From positions 697,001-761,000 of the forward strand of contig JAIVEN010000028.1 of NCBI GenBank assembly GCA_026686845.1: a stretch of DNA of 64,000 nucleotides, read 5' to 3'. The translations under genes and the position numbers were made by a program. This DNA is from Adenanthera pavonina (taxonomy: Eukaryota; Streptophyta; Magnoliopsida; Fabales; Fabaceae). The notes below the pieces were generated by a model. That model saw only the letters and a program-made list of their open reading frames with translations, made no database searches and was not told where the DNA came from. Every line of letters begins with the position of its first letter. The stretch's first letter is position 1. Shown here one piece after another: positions 52,089 through 63,848 of this stretch.

Positions 52089-55000
52089 ACTTTGTTTTGC
52101 AGATTTGTCTTAAAGCAAGAAAGAGTAACAAATGGTATATGGACAGTGTCTGCTCAAGTCATATGATTGGTGATAAGGAGAAGTTCATCACCCTTATAGA
52201 CAAGAAAGGAGGAAAGGTGATCTTTGGAGGTGATCAAAACGGCAAAATAATTGGCATTGACATTGTGGACAAGAACCCTGAAACATCTATAGAAGAGGTA
52301 TTGTTTGTAATTGGCCTCAACCACAATCTGGTAAGTGTAAGTCAGATATGTGACAAAGGGAACTAGGTATTATTTGACTCAAAGTTTTGCCTGGTCATCT
52401 AAAAAAGTGATCACAAAGTAATCCTCAAGGCTCAAATGGATGGTAATTGCTATACTATTGATCTTGATGAACTTCCTTCCTAAGATTCTGTTTGTTTAAT
52501 TAGTCAGGATAATGATAATTGGTTGTGGAATAGAAGATTGGCACATGTTAACATAAACCAGCTATCAAAACTGATTAAAAATGAGTTAGTTACTAGCTTA
52601 CCAAAATTCTCTTTTGAAAAAGACAAAGAATGTGATGCATGCCTCAAAGGAAAACAAACTAAATCATCTTTTAAATCTAAAAATGTATTCACCACATCTA
52701 GACTACTGCAACTATTGCATATGGATCTAATAGGTCCATCTAGAGTAAAAAGCATTGGTGGAAATCTGTATGTTCTTGTGATTGTAGATGATTACTTTAG
52801 ATTTACTTGGACTTTGTTTCTTTCTTCCAAAAGTGAAATACTTGATGCATTTGTAACCTTAGCTAATAAAGTACAAAATGAGAAAGGTATTTCTATTGTG
52901 TCTATCAGGTCTGATCATGGAGGAGAATTTGAAAATTCATGCTTCCTGGAGTATTGTGATGAACATGGAATTGATCACAACTTCTCAACACCAAGAACTC
53001 CTCAGCAAAATGAAGTGGTGGAAAGGAAGAATAGAATAATTGGAGAAATGGCAAGAGCAATGTTGAATGAAAAGGAACTCTCTCAAGTATTCTGGGCTGA
53101 TGTAGTAAATACAGCAATTTACATCATTAACAGAGCCTACATCAAACAAATTCTGGGGAAGACTCCTTATGAGCTGTACAAAGGGAGAAAGCTAAATCTT
53201 TCACATCTGCATGTATTCGGTTGTAAGTGTTTCATCCACAATAATGGAAAAGAGAATTAGGGTAAGTTTGACGCCAATCTGATGAAGGTATATTTCTTGG
53301 TTATTCTAGTAGGAGTAAAGCATACAAAGTTTTTAATAAAAAGACTATATTAGTAGAAGAATCTGTGCATGTTGTGTTTATTGAAAATGAAACAGTTTCC
53401 AAGCATATCATTGATGAAGATGATCTATTTCTAACTTTAAGAACTTAGATCTTTCTGAAGAACGTAAAATTGAACCTAAAAAAAATATTTGAATCTATTA
53501 ACATAGAGGAAGATATTCAGGAGAAAGACATTGAGGATGAGAACAATGAAAAAATGTCTCAAGAACTCCTAAGAGCTTGAAGATATCAAATGAATCATCA
53601 TGTTGATCAAGTGATTGGGGATGTTCAAGAGAAAGTTAAAATAAAAAAACAGCTAAGGAATCAGATGATCAATTGTGCTTTTATTTCTCAAATTAAACCT
53701 TAATATGCTGAAGAAGCCTTAACTGATGAATACTGGATTCTGGCTATGTAAGATGAACTAAATCAGTTTGAAAGAAATCAAGTTTGAGATTTAGTGTCTA
53801 AACCTAGAAATCACCCTATCATCGGCACCAAATGAGTCTTTAGAAATAAACTTAATAAATCATGAACAATAATTAGAAATAAAGCAAGACTAGTTGTCAA
53901 AGGATATAATCAAGAAGAAGGTATTGATTTTGAGGAAACTTTTGCTCCAATTGCAAGATTGGAAGCAATTAGAATCCTATTGGCCTATGCATGCATGAAA
54001 AACATAATGTTATATCAAATGGATGTAAAAAGTGCTTTTTTGAATGGATATATCCTGGAAGAGGTTTATGTAGATTAGCCTCCAGGTTTTGAGAACTCAA
54101 CAAAACCAAACCATATTTATAAACTAAAAAAAGCTCTTTATGGCTTAAAACAAGCTCCAAGAGCATAGTATGAAAGGCTATGCAATTTTCTAACTGAAAA
54201 GGGGTTCAATAAAGGAAAAGTAGATACTACTTTGTTCATAAAGAAAGAAAACAAAGACTTAATTATTGTTCAAATCTATGTTGATGATATTATATTTGGT
54301 ACTACTAATGAATCTCTTTGCAAGAACTTCTCTAAACTAATGCAGGGTGAATTCGAAATGTCAATAATTGGTGAGCTCAATTTCTTCCTTGGATTGTAAA
54401 TTAAGCAATGTGGTGATTGTATCTTCCTTAATCAATGAAAATATCTGAAAGAGTTGCTGAAAAAGTTTAACATGGAAAAAACCAAGCCAATGGGAACTCC
54501 TATGGCTACTGCAATAAAGCTTGATATGGATAAATGAGGAAAAACTTTTGACATAACTCAATATAGGAGAATGATTAGATCCCTGCTATACCTAACAACT
54601 AGCAGACCTGACATCATGTTCAGTATCTGTATGTGTGCTAGGTTCCAATCATGTCCCAAAGAAACCCATGCAATTGCTGTGAAACACATCTTTAGATACC
54701 TAATTGGAACATCACAGATGGGACTTTGGTACCCAAAGGGTAATGGAGAAGAACTCATAGGATACACTGATGTTGACTTTGCTGGATCCAAAACTGACAG
54801 AAAAAGCAAAAGTGGAACATGTCAGTTCCTTGGAGGATCCTTAGTTTCATGGTTCAGCAAGAAGCAAAATAGTATGGCTCTATCCACTGCAGAAGCTGAA
54901 TATGTTGCTGCTGGCAGCTGTTGTGCTCAAGTCATTTGGATGGAACAGCAGCTTGAAGATCTTGAGATTGAGATGAAGGAAAAACCAATTAAGTATGACA

Positions 55001-55227
55001 ATCAAAGTGCTATCAACATCACAAAGAATCCTGTCAAGCATTCAAGGACAAAACACATTGAAGTTAGGTATCACTTTATAAGGGACCATGTTCTGAAAAG
55101 AGAAATTAGATTAGAATACATCCCTACCAAGGATCAGGTTGGTGACATTCTGACAAGGCCTATTCCAGAAGATAGACATTGTAAAATCAAAAGAGAATTG
55201 GGTATGATAAATTTCAATGAACTATAA
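52085..55227 (+). pseudogene. SIRE-like pol remnant (protease, integrase, RT, RNase H)
   Basis: Protease: WYMDSVCSSHMIGD at about 52135, where the active-site DSG is DSV. Integrase (52523-53260): HVNINQL...CDACLKGKQ zinc region, then the catalytic D, D and E in context (MDLIGP, SDHGGEFEN, PQQNEVVERKNR), all present. RT: ARLEAIRILLAYACMKNIML, MDVKSAFLNG and an intact YVDD box near 54281. RNase H (54571-55227) ends in ADRHCKIKRELG-like text after KHIEVRYHFIRDH. Between 53260 and 54570 there are stops and two frame changes. Gag and pol lie in different frames here. Confidence 0.88.
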
Positions 55228-56196
55228 GTAAGTCCTTATATACATCTATTTTAGAAATTTCTGACATTGAATCAATCCTAACTTTAGCATCGGAGTGAGT
55301 TTGATATGAGTTGCAGGTGCTTCTCATAAGTTCAAATGACAATAGATTCGTACAATAGAGCTAATCAGTATGGCACAATCAAAAGATGAAAAAGAAAGCC
55401 AAAAACTTGAGCATCTAGATCTGTTTTGTAAGTTCAGAAAGTTAAAATTCACATTTTAGATATTTATTAGACGAATTTCATTGTTGAATTGTGTTTTTGG
55501 AAAAATTAGCATACTCAACATTCGAATTCAGATGTCCATCAGACGAATTTCAGTAGGCTACACACTATAACATCACTCTTCTAACTTTTGAAATTCGTCG
55601 GTTGAACAACATAAATTCGAATTTCAAAAATAAAATGCCAATATTGTCTTTGTTCAAAATGACCATTGTAGAAATCTCCATTTCTCAAAATACGCATTTT
55701 CGAAATTCTTTACAAAATATTGAAATTCGAATTTGTGAATCAAAATTTGTCTGTTGAAACATGCTCACATAATTAAACCTCTGAAAGATGAATTTTCATA
55801 AGTAAAATTTTTCTGTTTCCTTTTTGTTCATGATTACTTATTGATTGGATCTTTCAAAGTTCGTCTGTTTACTTATTGTTCTCAGAACCAAGCCTCTGTC
55901 ATACGAGCTTCCAGATGAAACTTCATCTGGCAGTAAGATTTGCTGAATGGATTAACTTGTAACTGCTTGAAGTTTAAATTTTGACCTTTCAAAATTCGTC
56001 TGTTTAGCGGTTACATACGTTAAAACCAAATGTTATCCTCTGAATAGAAACAACTCTATTCATCTCTCTCTCAAGTCTGTTTAAATTCTCTCTTTAATTC
56101 CTATTAACTCTGTTCATAAATCTTTATTTCTCACCGATTAAACTTCTTTTTGCACCTTATAAACTCATTCTTAGTCTCTTTCTGAATCATTCCTCT
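55228..56196 (+). other. SIRE-like spacer between pol and the env-like region
   Basis: Non-coding. It carries scattered copies of AAATTCGTCTGTT and AGACGAATTTCA (about 55470-56010). They are the same word family, mostly in the opposite orientation, as the minisatellite in the 3' LTR. Confidence 0.6.
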
Positions 56197-58416
56197 ATGA
56201 GAATGGCGAGAGTCAAAAATTCAGAAGTTGGGAATGGAGAGTCACGATCAAAGAGGACTATGAAATCCCAATATGCCTTCAAGGACAGTGAAACTCAAAA
56301 GAGAAAAGGCGAATCTAGCAAGGCAACTCATTCGAAGAGGCAGAAAACAACTCTTAGAGCATACTCGAAGAAATTTGCACCCTCTCCTTCAAAGAAAGCT
56401 GACCCTGCTGTTCCTATTGCTCCTGTCACTGCTGCCTCTTCTTACTCCTCCAGTACTAAATTTGGAGAATATCAGTTAACCACACTGCCATTATGGAGCA
56501 ATGCTCATATTCTGGGAGAATACACTACCAAATTTGTCAGCAAAAAGGTAATCAAGCCTCACTGCGTAAATTTGGAATAATTCTTGATTTCTAACAACTT
56601 TGATGTCAGGCTTTAGATGATAAGATATAAGAGTTTGTTAGAAATACTGGAAAGATATGATGATGAGGTAGTTAAGACATGGTATGCCTCTCTACAATTC
56701 AATAGCAAGAAGAAGAAATGGGAAGTAAACCTAAGATCAAGGACCATCTGGCTACCAGATGAGACCTTCAATGAGGTACTAGAAATTTCAGGGCAAGATG
56801 GTTTGAAAATTGACATTACTACCTCAAGGTATATGGATGAAGCTGAAACTACAGATGAAGAAGGAGGGTCTTTCCTGAACTACAAAGAAAGTACAATTCT
56901 GAACACTCTGTTCAGAAGAAAAGAGAACAGGCCACCTTTAAGTTTGTTGAAGCCTACTGACCTCAGTGCTCAAGTCAGAATCCTACACTACATTGTGTCT
57001 AGGATTATCTTCAACAAAGGGGGCAGTTTCAATTTGATCATAAGGGCTGAAGCACATGTGATGACAGCAATCATGCGTGGGAAGCTTATCAACATGGGCC
57101 ACATCATCCTCCAACACATGATCAAGACAAGAGATCAGAGGAAAGATTCCACCCTTCCATATGCAGCAATTATCTCCAAGATACTTCAGTATACCCGGAT
57201 CCAACATCTTGAAAAAGGAAAAGGGAAGCCTACTAAAATCTTTAAAGAAGAAGAACTGCAAAGGATAGAAATAGAAAAGAAAGATGGAAGATGGATTGGA
57301 AAGAGAGCTGGAAAGACAGAAGACCTTTTCTTTGATGAAGATGCCTCCCAGCAGCAAGAAGGAACCTCTGAGGTTGCTCCAAAATCCATAACTCAGCCTG
57401 TCCTATCTCCATCTTAGCTCACTCAAGCTCAAATACCATTTACTCCCTCTACTCGAGCAAAGTAAACCAAGATCACTGAGCTGTATGACAGTCTATCAGC
57501 ACTCATTCTGAGCCTCAGGGATGAGTAAAATGCCAAGTTTGCTCATCTACAAGACCAGATTCATTAGTTGGCAAAGAATATGAAAGTGATTGCTGATGCA
57601 TATAAAGATATTAGGAGTGTCATTCCTTCCATATCAGCTTCACGTCAGCCAGGATTCTCTAAGCTTGTCATGTCTCCTACTCCTAAGCCTTCAAGTCCAT
57701 TCGTGCTAGCCTCCCCTGAACCTGATGATGCTGAACATGATACTGAGGCTGCTGGCACCTTGACCACACCACAGGCCTTCAGTAATGAGGGAAGTCCTAG
57801 TCCTCCCTTGGACTATAGAATGGAAGAAGAGGGCCCTTAGGAACCAAGCTCCCATGAGCCCATTCCTAAAGATGTTCAGGATTCAATTCTCTGTTCTCAA
57901 GAATCTGAGCAAGTTGAGAAACCGGTGGCAGCTATCACTACCTCACCATCCATGCAAGCCGCCCTGAATAAAGAGAAGAGCATTGTGCCTTATGTAGATC
58001 TAGAAGTTATTGCTCATAATGCTCTCTTACAAGCTCAAAGATTAAGGCTTGAAGAAATGTTTCGTCCTCCTGCTCCTGCTCCTGCTCCCTCACTTGTTTC
58101 TGCTTTTGGTCTATCAGAGGCACGAAGGGCTCAATTGGTTGTTATTAGGCAAGAAATGAAAGAACTTCTTGAAATCTCTGATGATGAGGACACTAGTTCT
58201 GAAGTTTCTGGGCCTCTGTCAAAGCTTAATTCAAATCTGCCCTTTGTTCTTGTACTTCTTCAAGCAATTCCAATATCTCAGATCCCTCCTCCTGTTGATT
58301 TTGTACACATTCCTGATGATGCAAAAAAGGGGGAGAAATTATCTGAGCAAACTGGAAAATCCGCTGAGCCGTCTGGTAAGACCTACAGCAAGAAGTCCAA
58401 GTCCAAGAAGAAGTGA
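56197..58416 (+). pseudogene. env-like third coding region of the SIRE-like element
   Basis: A single frame of about 740 codons from ATG at 56197 to TGA at 58414, with no frameshift but seven in-frame stops (first at 56578, 56614 and 57415; last at 57838). After a lysine-rich start (KRQKTTLRAYSKKF) the centre reads VRILHYIVSRIIFNKGGSFN and VMTAIMRGKLINMGHIIL. That matches the domain databases call putative plant transposon protein, which sits in the env-like region of SIRE/Maximus elements. A charged middle and a proline/alanine-rich C-terminus follow. Its role is not settled; an envelope function has only been proposed. It begins in the same frame as RNase H. Confidence 0.7.
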
Positions 58417-58656
58417 TTAGAACTTAGGATTGCTTGGTCTTTCTTGTAGTGTTTTATGAATGATAAATCTTTGTTCTGAATTTTATGATTGCCATATCAT
58501 ATCTTTGTTTTGAAACTTTGAATGAATTAATGAATCTCTCTATTTGATCTGCTGTACATGATATCTTATCTTTTGAATTATAATGCACATGTTGAGGGGG
58601 AGCTTGTTATAGCAAACCCAAGTACTAATCCAGTTTGCAAGTTATTTTATAACCAT

Positions 58657-58671
58657 AAAAAATGGGGAGAA
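58657..58671 (+). other. polypurine tract of the SIRE-like element
   Basis: AAAAAATGGGGAGAA directly precedes the 3' LTR, the expected plus-strand primer position. Confidence 0.8.
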
Positions 58672-60323
58672 TGTTGAATCAAGTGTTTTGATTATTCCAA
58701 ACTAACCTTCTAGAGCTTGAAAAGAAAATATCAAAGGTGCACAAAAAGATTTCAAGTGGAGAAATAAAAAAAAAACCAGCACAAGATTAGATATAGGATT
58801 TCTTACTGTGTTTAAATTGAGTAAAAGGCTTTGAACTTGCAAAAGAATGTTTTAAAAATATGATTCTATGATAATTCATGGAATATTTGAAAAACACTCA
58901 CTAACAGAAGAACTTTAAAATGTTAAAATTGATATGTTGCTTTGAAAATTCGAACTTTGACTTCTGAAATTCGAATTTCGAATTAAAAATAAGTTAGTCA
59001 GAAAAGAGATTCCTCTGACAAACGAACTTTAATTGCAGAAATTCAAACTTTGAATTAAGTCTGATAAGAGCCTTCTCTGACAGACAAACTTTGGGTTTTG
59101 AAAATTTGAATTTATGATAAAACACAAATCATGAAAAATGAAAAATTTGTCTGAGAATATGTCGAAGTTCATCTGAAAGTAAAGTTTAAAAAGAGTTTCA
59201 AGTTAGCTCTCTGACAGACAAACTTTAATTTTGAAAATTCAAACTTTGGAAACAAAGCTTGCAAATCTATTATAATAATCTGTTGACATACGAATTTTAG
59301 TACTCAGAAATTTGAACTTTGAATTAAGTATGATAAGAGCTCTCTCTGACAGACGAACTTTGATTTTTAAAATTCGAATTTTGAAAAGATGAACTATTGT
59401 ATTTTATTGAGCTGCCCACTGACAGAAAAATTTTGGGCACCAAAATTCTAACTTTGAAGGCACTGTAGCAATATAGAACTGTTCACACTTACCAGAAGAA
59501 CTTTAAACTTGAAAATTCATATGTTCCAATATAAAAACATTTGTCAAAGATGAAAATTCAAATTTTGCTTTAGAACAGACGAACTTCGAAGTTCAACGTT
59601 AAAGTTTTTAGCTTTCAGTCTCTGCGAAATTCGTCTGTTAACCCACCAAAATTCAAACTTTGAGTGTCAGATGCATTAAATGCGGTTGGTGAATGAATAG
59701 TTTTTCAGAGTAACCGTTGGGTAACTTCTCTAACGGCTAGATCTTGTCTCTAACATATAGTTACTACATAAATCTATAAATAGAACTTCATTTGAAGATG
59801 TGGGTAATGATTTTACATTGTATATACAAAAACTCTGCTGAATTCTTTAGTCAAAGTCTCCTACTCTCACATACTTCATTTTTTGTACTTTAACTTTCAT
59901 ATGCATTTTAAATTAAAGAGTTCAATCATTGTAATTAATCTTATCTTCATCTTGAAGAAAAATTTTCTTATGAGTGGATATCATAAGAGATTTGAGAAGC
60001 ACTTAGTTAGAGTGTAAAGAGTGAGATTGTAAGCTCTAAGAATAGAGTATCAAGTTGTACTGAGACAATTGCAAGAAGCTACTGAATTTTTGTAAGATAG
60101 TAGAAAATCTCAAGTTGTGGCTTGAGGACTGGAAGTAAGTCAAGATAAAGAGACCGAACCAAGATAAACATCTGTGTCTTCTCTTCTTTTATACTGCTTT
60201 TATTTTGTTATTCCTTCATACTCTGTTTTTACTATCACTTTTGCTTTCATCACTCTCTTGACTTCAACAGAAAATTTTAATTTTCCCAATTCACCCCCTC
60301 TTGAGAAGTCATCATATCTAACA
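58672..60323 (+). repeat. 3' LTR of the SIRE-like element, long form
   Basis: 1652 bp, TGTTGAATC...ATCTAACA. Its first 250 and last 375 bases match the 5' LTR closely. The central kilobase has no counterpart there and is made largely of degenerate minisatellite units. Confidence 0.88.
58930..59640 (+). repeat. degenerate minisatellite in the 3' LTR
   Basis: At least seven copies of a unit built as CTCTGACAGACGAACTTT, a few bases, then AAATTCGAACTTTG. Starts are near 59003, 59076, 59207, 59281, 59345, 59408 and 59575. Spacing is mostly 60-130 bases and copies differ from one another. Confidence 0.7.
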
Positions 60324-61152
60324 ATGTTGTATTTTGAGTATCTGATGTTACATGGTACCCTTGTAGTGCTTATGTATTTCTTGGGATGTGTGTGGGCATG
60401 TAGGTGATGTATGTTGATTTTCGTCATGATGGTATGTCATATGTGTGTTATGCTTTAAGACCTTGGGTTGGGTCAAAATGTGGTTGATCTGTGTGCATAT
60501 TGACTTGATAGATTGAGATCTTGCATTGGTGTTGCATTTAGGTGCATATGTGATAAAATAGATATATAACCCACTAGTTGCTTTTGTGGTTCTAAGGGGG
60601 TCAATTTTAAAGGAGGGGTTCTTTTAGAATGCAATCACCCTAAACCAAGTCCTTGGGATGTTTGGGGCTTGGAGATAATGTTTGTGTGGACTAATATGTT
60701 ATAGTTTGGAATTGGAGGGTTTCAAGGCTAAGTTTTTGTCCAAAATTGACCATATAGGTCTTGAGTGTTTAAAATATCCATACGGGTGTATTTTAAAGTG
60801 TGGTTGGTCCCTATGATTAGATTAGGAATAGAGTAACTTGTAGAAGTAAAATCAAGTCAATCGAATATTGGAATAAAATGTTATGCGCATCAAAAGTAGG
60901 GTTGAAATATCAAAAAAATGTTGATCGGTTATCAACATCTGGCATTGTGGTGCCAAGGTTCAAGCCGCAGCGTCATACTCCTCTGTTTCTTTTCCTCTTT
61001 TGTCCAGAAGATTTCCTTACTGCAACGCCCTATGTCATGCCGTAGAGGCACCCTGTTTTCTTGTGCCCTTTGTGTTGTTATATCCTATCCTGATATGTGT
61101 TTGGGTCTTGTTTGTAGGGTGTTATACAAGGTCACTTCTCATGGGGTGGTAA

Positions 61153-61523
61153 TGTAATGAAGCATGGTGAGCATTATAGGATGATTAAAGAGTTAAAACA
61201 AGTGTCATCACAAGAAGAAAGAATGGAGCATGATTCTCTTGTACAATCACAATAAGGAATACAGCAAATGATGTGTCAATCCATCCAAATATGGAGGATC
61301 ATATGCATGAGATAGGTGCTTGTGAAGAAATAACTACATGCAAAAGTTACCATGGAAGTTACAACAAAAGGAGAATAAGTGGGAAATTGTAAAAGTAATC
61401 ATGTGTAGAAGATTTGTGTAACTTCCAAGTCTCTTCCTCTAGCCTCCTTGTATATCTTTTCTTCTTCTGAATATTTTCTAGCTACATTCTTCTTTCCTTA
61501 TGTTGTAATAGATTATCATAATA
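61153..61523 (+). repeat. 3' LTR of the chromovirus-like element
   Basis: 371 bp, starting TGTAATGAAGC and ending CATAATA, where the canonical CA end has changed to TA. Differences from the 5' LTR are scattered substitutions and short gaps. The TSD TTTTC follows at once. Confidence 0.88.
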
Positions 61524-61539
61524 TTTTCCCTATTCACTA

Positions 61540-61709
61540 CTCCCTCCATTCCATATCATTTGTGGTTTAAGATTTTTCTACACAGACAAAGAAATTTTTA
61601 TTATATATAATTTTATAAGAAATTTGACTAATACCCTCATTTAATGATTTGACTAAACAAAATGACTTTTATTGAATTAAATGAGAGCATGGTATAGTTA
61701 AAAAACATA
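61540..61709. mobile_element. partial Stowaway-type MITE
   Basis: Begins after TA with CTCCCTCCATTCCATATCAT, the Stowaway inverted-repeat word, but its own right end is missing: a second, complete element starts at 61710. Only 12 bases separate it from the chromovirus target duplication. Confidence 0.45.
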
Positions 61710-62052
61710 CTTCCTCTATTTCTTAATATAAAAGACAAATAACTAAATCACACAAATTAAGAAAAGTAATTGGAATCATTAAGTTTGTTAGAAATGTAAA
61801 ATAGTTTTAAAATTTTATCATTTAATTAATGGAAATGAATTGTAATTAGGGTTATTTTTGAAAAAAATATTAAATACATAAGATAATCTTTATTTATTCC
61901 TTATACTTTAAAACAAAATAAGTCCCTCAAATTTCCCTTAAATTAAATAATGAAGGTAGTGATTAATAATGTATTAAAAGTCTAAAACAACAAAAAGAAA
62001 ATTGGAACAAAATTAAAATACTAAAAATACAAAAGCTATGAAAGGAAGGAGG
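61710..62052. mobile_element. Stowaway-type MITE, complete
   Basis: Left end CTTCCTCTATTTCTTAATAT; right end, reversed, CCTCCTTCCTTTCATAGC. TA is present on both sides (61708-61709 and 62053-62054), the target duplication of Tc1/mariner elements. 343 bp, AT-rich, no coding capacity. Confidence 0.6.
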
Positions 62053-62054
62053 TA

Positions 62055-63848
62055 TATTAATGGTTAAGTGACAACAAAACAAGATGAAGTCAACATAATG
62101 TAGGTAGAAAAAGTGATTGCATATGGTGGACTTGTTCTTAAAAAGTGGCTCTACGCCAAGAAATTGACAATTTGAGTATTAAATAGTGGAAGCTTTAATT
62201 ATAAGTAGGGGAAAGATAGTCGTAAATACATAATTCATTACTACATAATGATGTGATTTTGGTAACAATATTTTTTAACAAATTGTAAGTTGTATGGTGC
62301 TGGTTTAAATCATAATATTTTAGCCAAATAATATTTTAGCCCAAAATAAAGTTTTCAAAATTAGGTTGGAGTGTCAAAACATCTTACCAAACACATACTT
62401 AGGCTCGGATTAGTTGGATGAAAGAAAATTGACAGAAAGGAAACCTACAAAATAAAAAGGGGAAGAAAAGATATAATTAAAAAAGATATTTAGTTAGTTA
62501 AGAAAATGAAAGATGTTTAATGAAACAAAATATTTGGCTTGTAAAAAAAAACGTAAAAGAAAGGAGAATAAAAACTCAAATGTGAAAAATGCCTCTAGAC
62601 ATAAAATAAAACATTTTTTATTTGAAAACTCTTTATTCTTTTTTAAATTAAAATTGTAAAGTTATCACTTATCAGTTATATTAAAATAAATAAAATAATT
62701 ATCTTTAATTATAATTATTAACAACTAGTAATAAGATATTTGAGTTGTTACAAAATAAAAATAAATTGGTAAGTTTTTATTTTAAAAAGTTAATTTTTTA
62801 ATTTAAAAATGTTTCAATTATCAATAATATGAAACTAAATAAAAGAAATACTTACTTCCAACTGATTGGCAAGGTGTCAATTGTTTTTAACTTCTTATTC
62901 CTCTGTAGAAAATTCCGTGACTTCATCCGTCTTTCTCCTTATTCAACAAAGGCTTATTCATCCCATCTAGTCATTGTGCCCCTAAAATTTGATGGTTCTC
63001 TCTATGTAATGATGGCGTGGACTAGTAGAATTAGCGCCACAGGGAGGTGATATTTTTGGGGGAGCTAACTTTGTTGGCGACTGACAAAGTTAGCGGAAAA
63101 GAGGGCGGTTGTTGCCGGAGGAGAGAGAAAATCGGTGTGGCCAAGCTGTTGCTTACAAGGTGCGAAATTGAAATGCTTGATTCTATTTTTTTATGAAATC
63201 TTGGAATCATTAGTTGAGTCTTTTGGAGCAAATCCGTTTGTTTGAAACTCTGAACTGGAAGTTGGGATTTACATTTGCCTATATAAATCTTCCGAAGCTT
63301 TTTCTGTTGAGTGTTCATGGGTATGCTTTTCTGTTGATGTTCATGGGCATTATCCTCATTGGGATGAAACATCCTAAGCCACAGAAACTTCTCTCCTTTC
63401 CTTCGGTCTCCCTTGCCTTTCATCCAACCAAGATTCGGAGGTCCTAACAGACGGGCAAAGATTTGGGGATTATGTGTCTTATTGAATCCCCAGCTGTCTT
63501 TCTTCCTAGATATTTTGTTTTGTTTTGTTCGATATTATTTTAATCTCATACCCAAAAAATGAAAGTTTACTATAGAGTAATAAAGAAACTAGTGTCTGTC
63601 AACTTTATCCTCTCTCGCTCTCTCCACTTCTTGTTCAATCTCTTCTCTTTTCAGAAACCCAAGCTCGGGTCTCCCTCCCACAAATTTAATGCTCCATCAA
63701 TTCTCCTGATCCAAACACCAATTACTTGCTGCTGGAGAAATTGGCATTGGTATATCATCTTCCAGCCCCAGAATTTCCTTCCTACCACAATCTCATTCTC
63801 AGATGCACTCACCAATAGACCTAGTTAAGAAGCAACTGGCGCACAATA
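62055..63848. other. intergenic DNA and PPR promoter region
   Basis: 62055-62850 is AT-rich, with transposon-like words (CCAAACACATACTTAGGC near 62388) but no resolved element. 62880-63830 is less AT-rich. The open frames at 63031-63423 and 63559-63828 match no family I know and may be leader or promoter of the PPR gene. Confidence 0.4.

Larger units (their letters stand above)
49607..60323 (+). mobile_element. SIRE/Maximus-like Ty1/copia retrotransposon with env-like region
   Basis: A 10.7-kb element with unequal LTRs, flanked by the duplication ATGTT (49602-49606 and 60324-60328). It has an initiator-Met-type primer site, gag with zinc knuckle, protease, integrase, RT and RNase H in copia order. 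About 1 kb of non-coding DNA and a third coding region with the env-like profile of SIRE/Maximus elements follow. Frame changes and stops in gag, pol and the third region show it is inactive. It sits inside the TGTAAC...TTATA element. Confidence 0.9.
46633..61126 (+). mobile_element. LTR-type insertion (probable solo LTR), TGTAAC...GTTATA
   Basis: Begins TGTAACGACCCTC and ends GGGTGTTATA, probably GGGTGTTACA originally, a terminal pair common in plant Ty3 LTRs. The duplicated target is CAAGA on the left (46628-46632) and CAAGG on the right (61127-61131). After subtracting the CACTA and copia insertions, about 2.7 kb remains, with no gag or pol. That fits a solo LTR left by recombination. The remaining parts (46633-47982, 49036-49601, 60329-61126) have no genes; a TA tract lies at 47577-47592. 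Confidence 0.65.
45293..61523 (+). mobile_element. deleted Ty3/gypsy chromovirus-like element, split by younger insertions
   Basis: Two LTRs of about 375 bp, starting TGTAATGAAGCATGG, flank the unit. The 5-bp duplication TTTTC is present on both sides (45288-45292 and 61524-61528). Inside are a short gag start and, directly after, the end of pol (integrase C-terminus and chromodomain-like part). Protease, RT and most of integrase are missing, so it is a deletion derivative. At 46633-61126 it is interrupted by another LTR element; the pol end resumes beyond it in the same reading frame and stops at the edge of the downstream LTR. Confidence 0.85.

Noticed and set aside
63031..63423. 130-codon minus frame
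   Set aside because: No domain, no splice support and overlap with an open plus frame; composition alone explains it.
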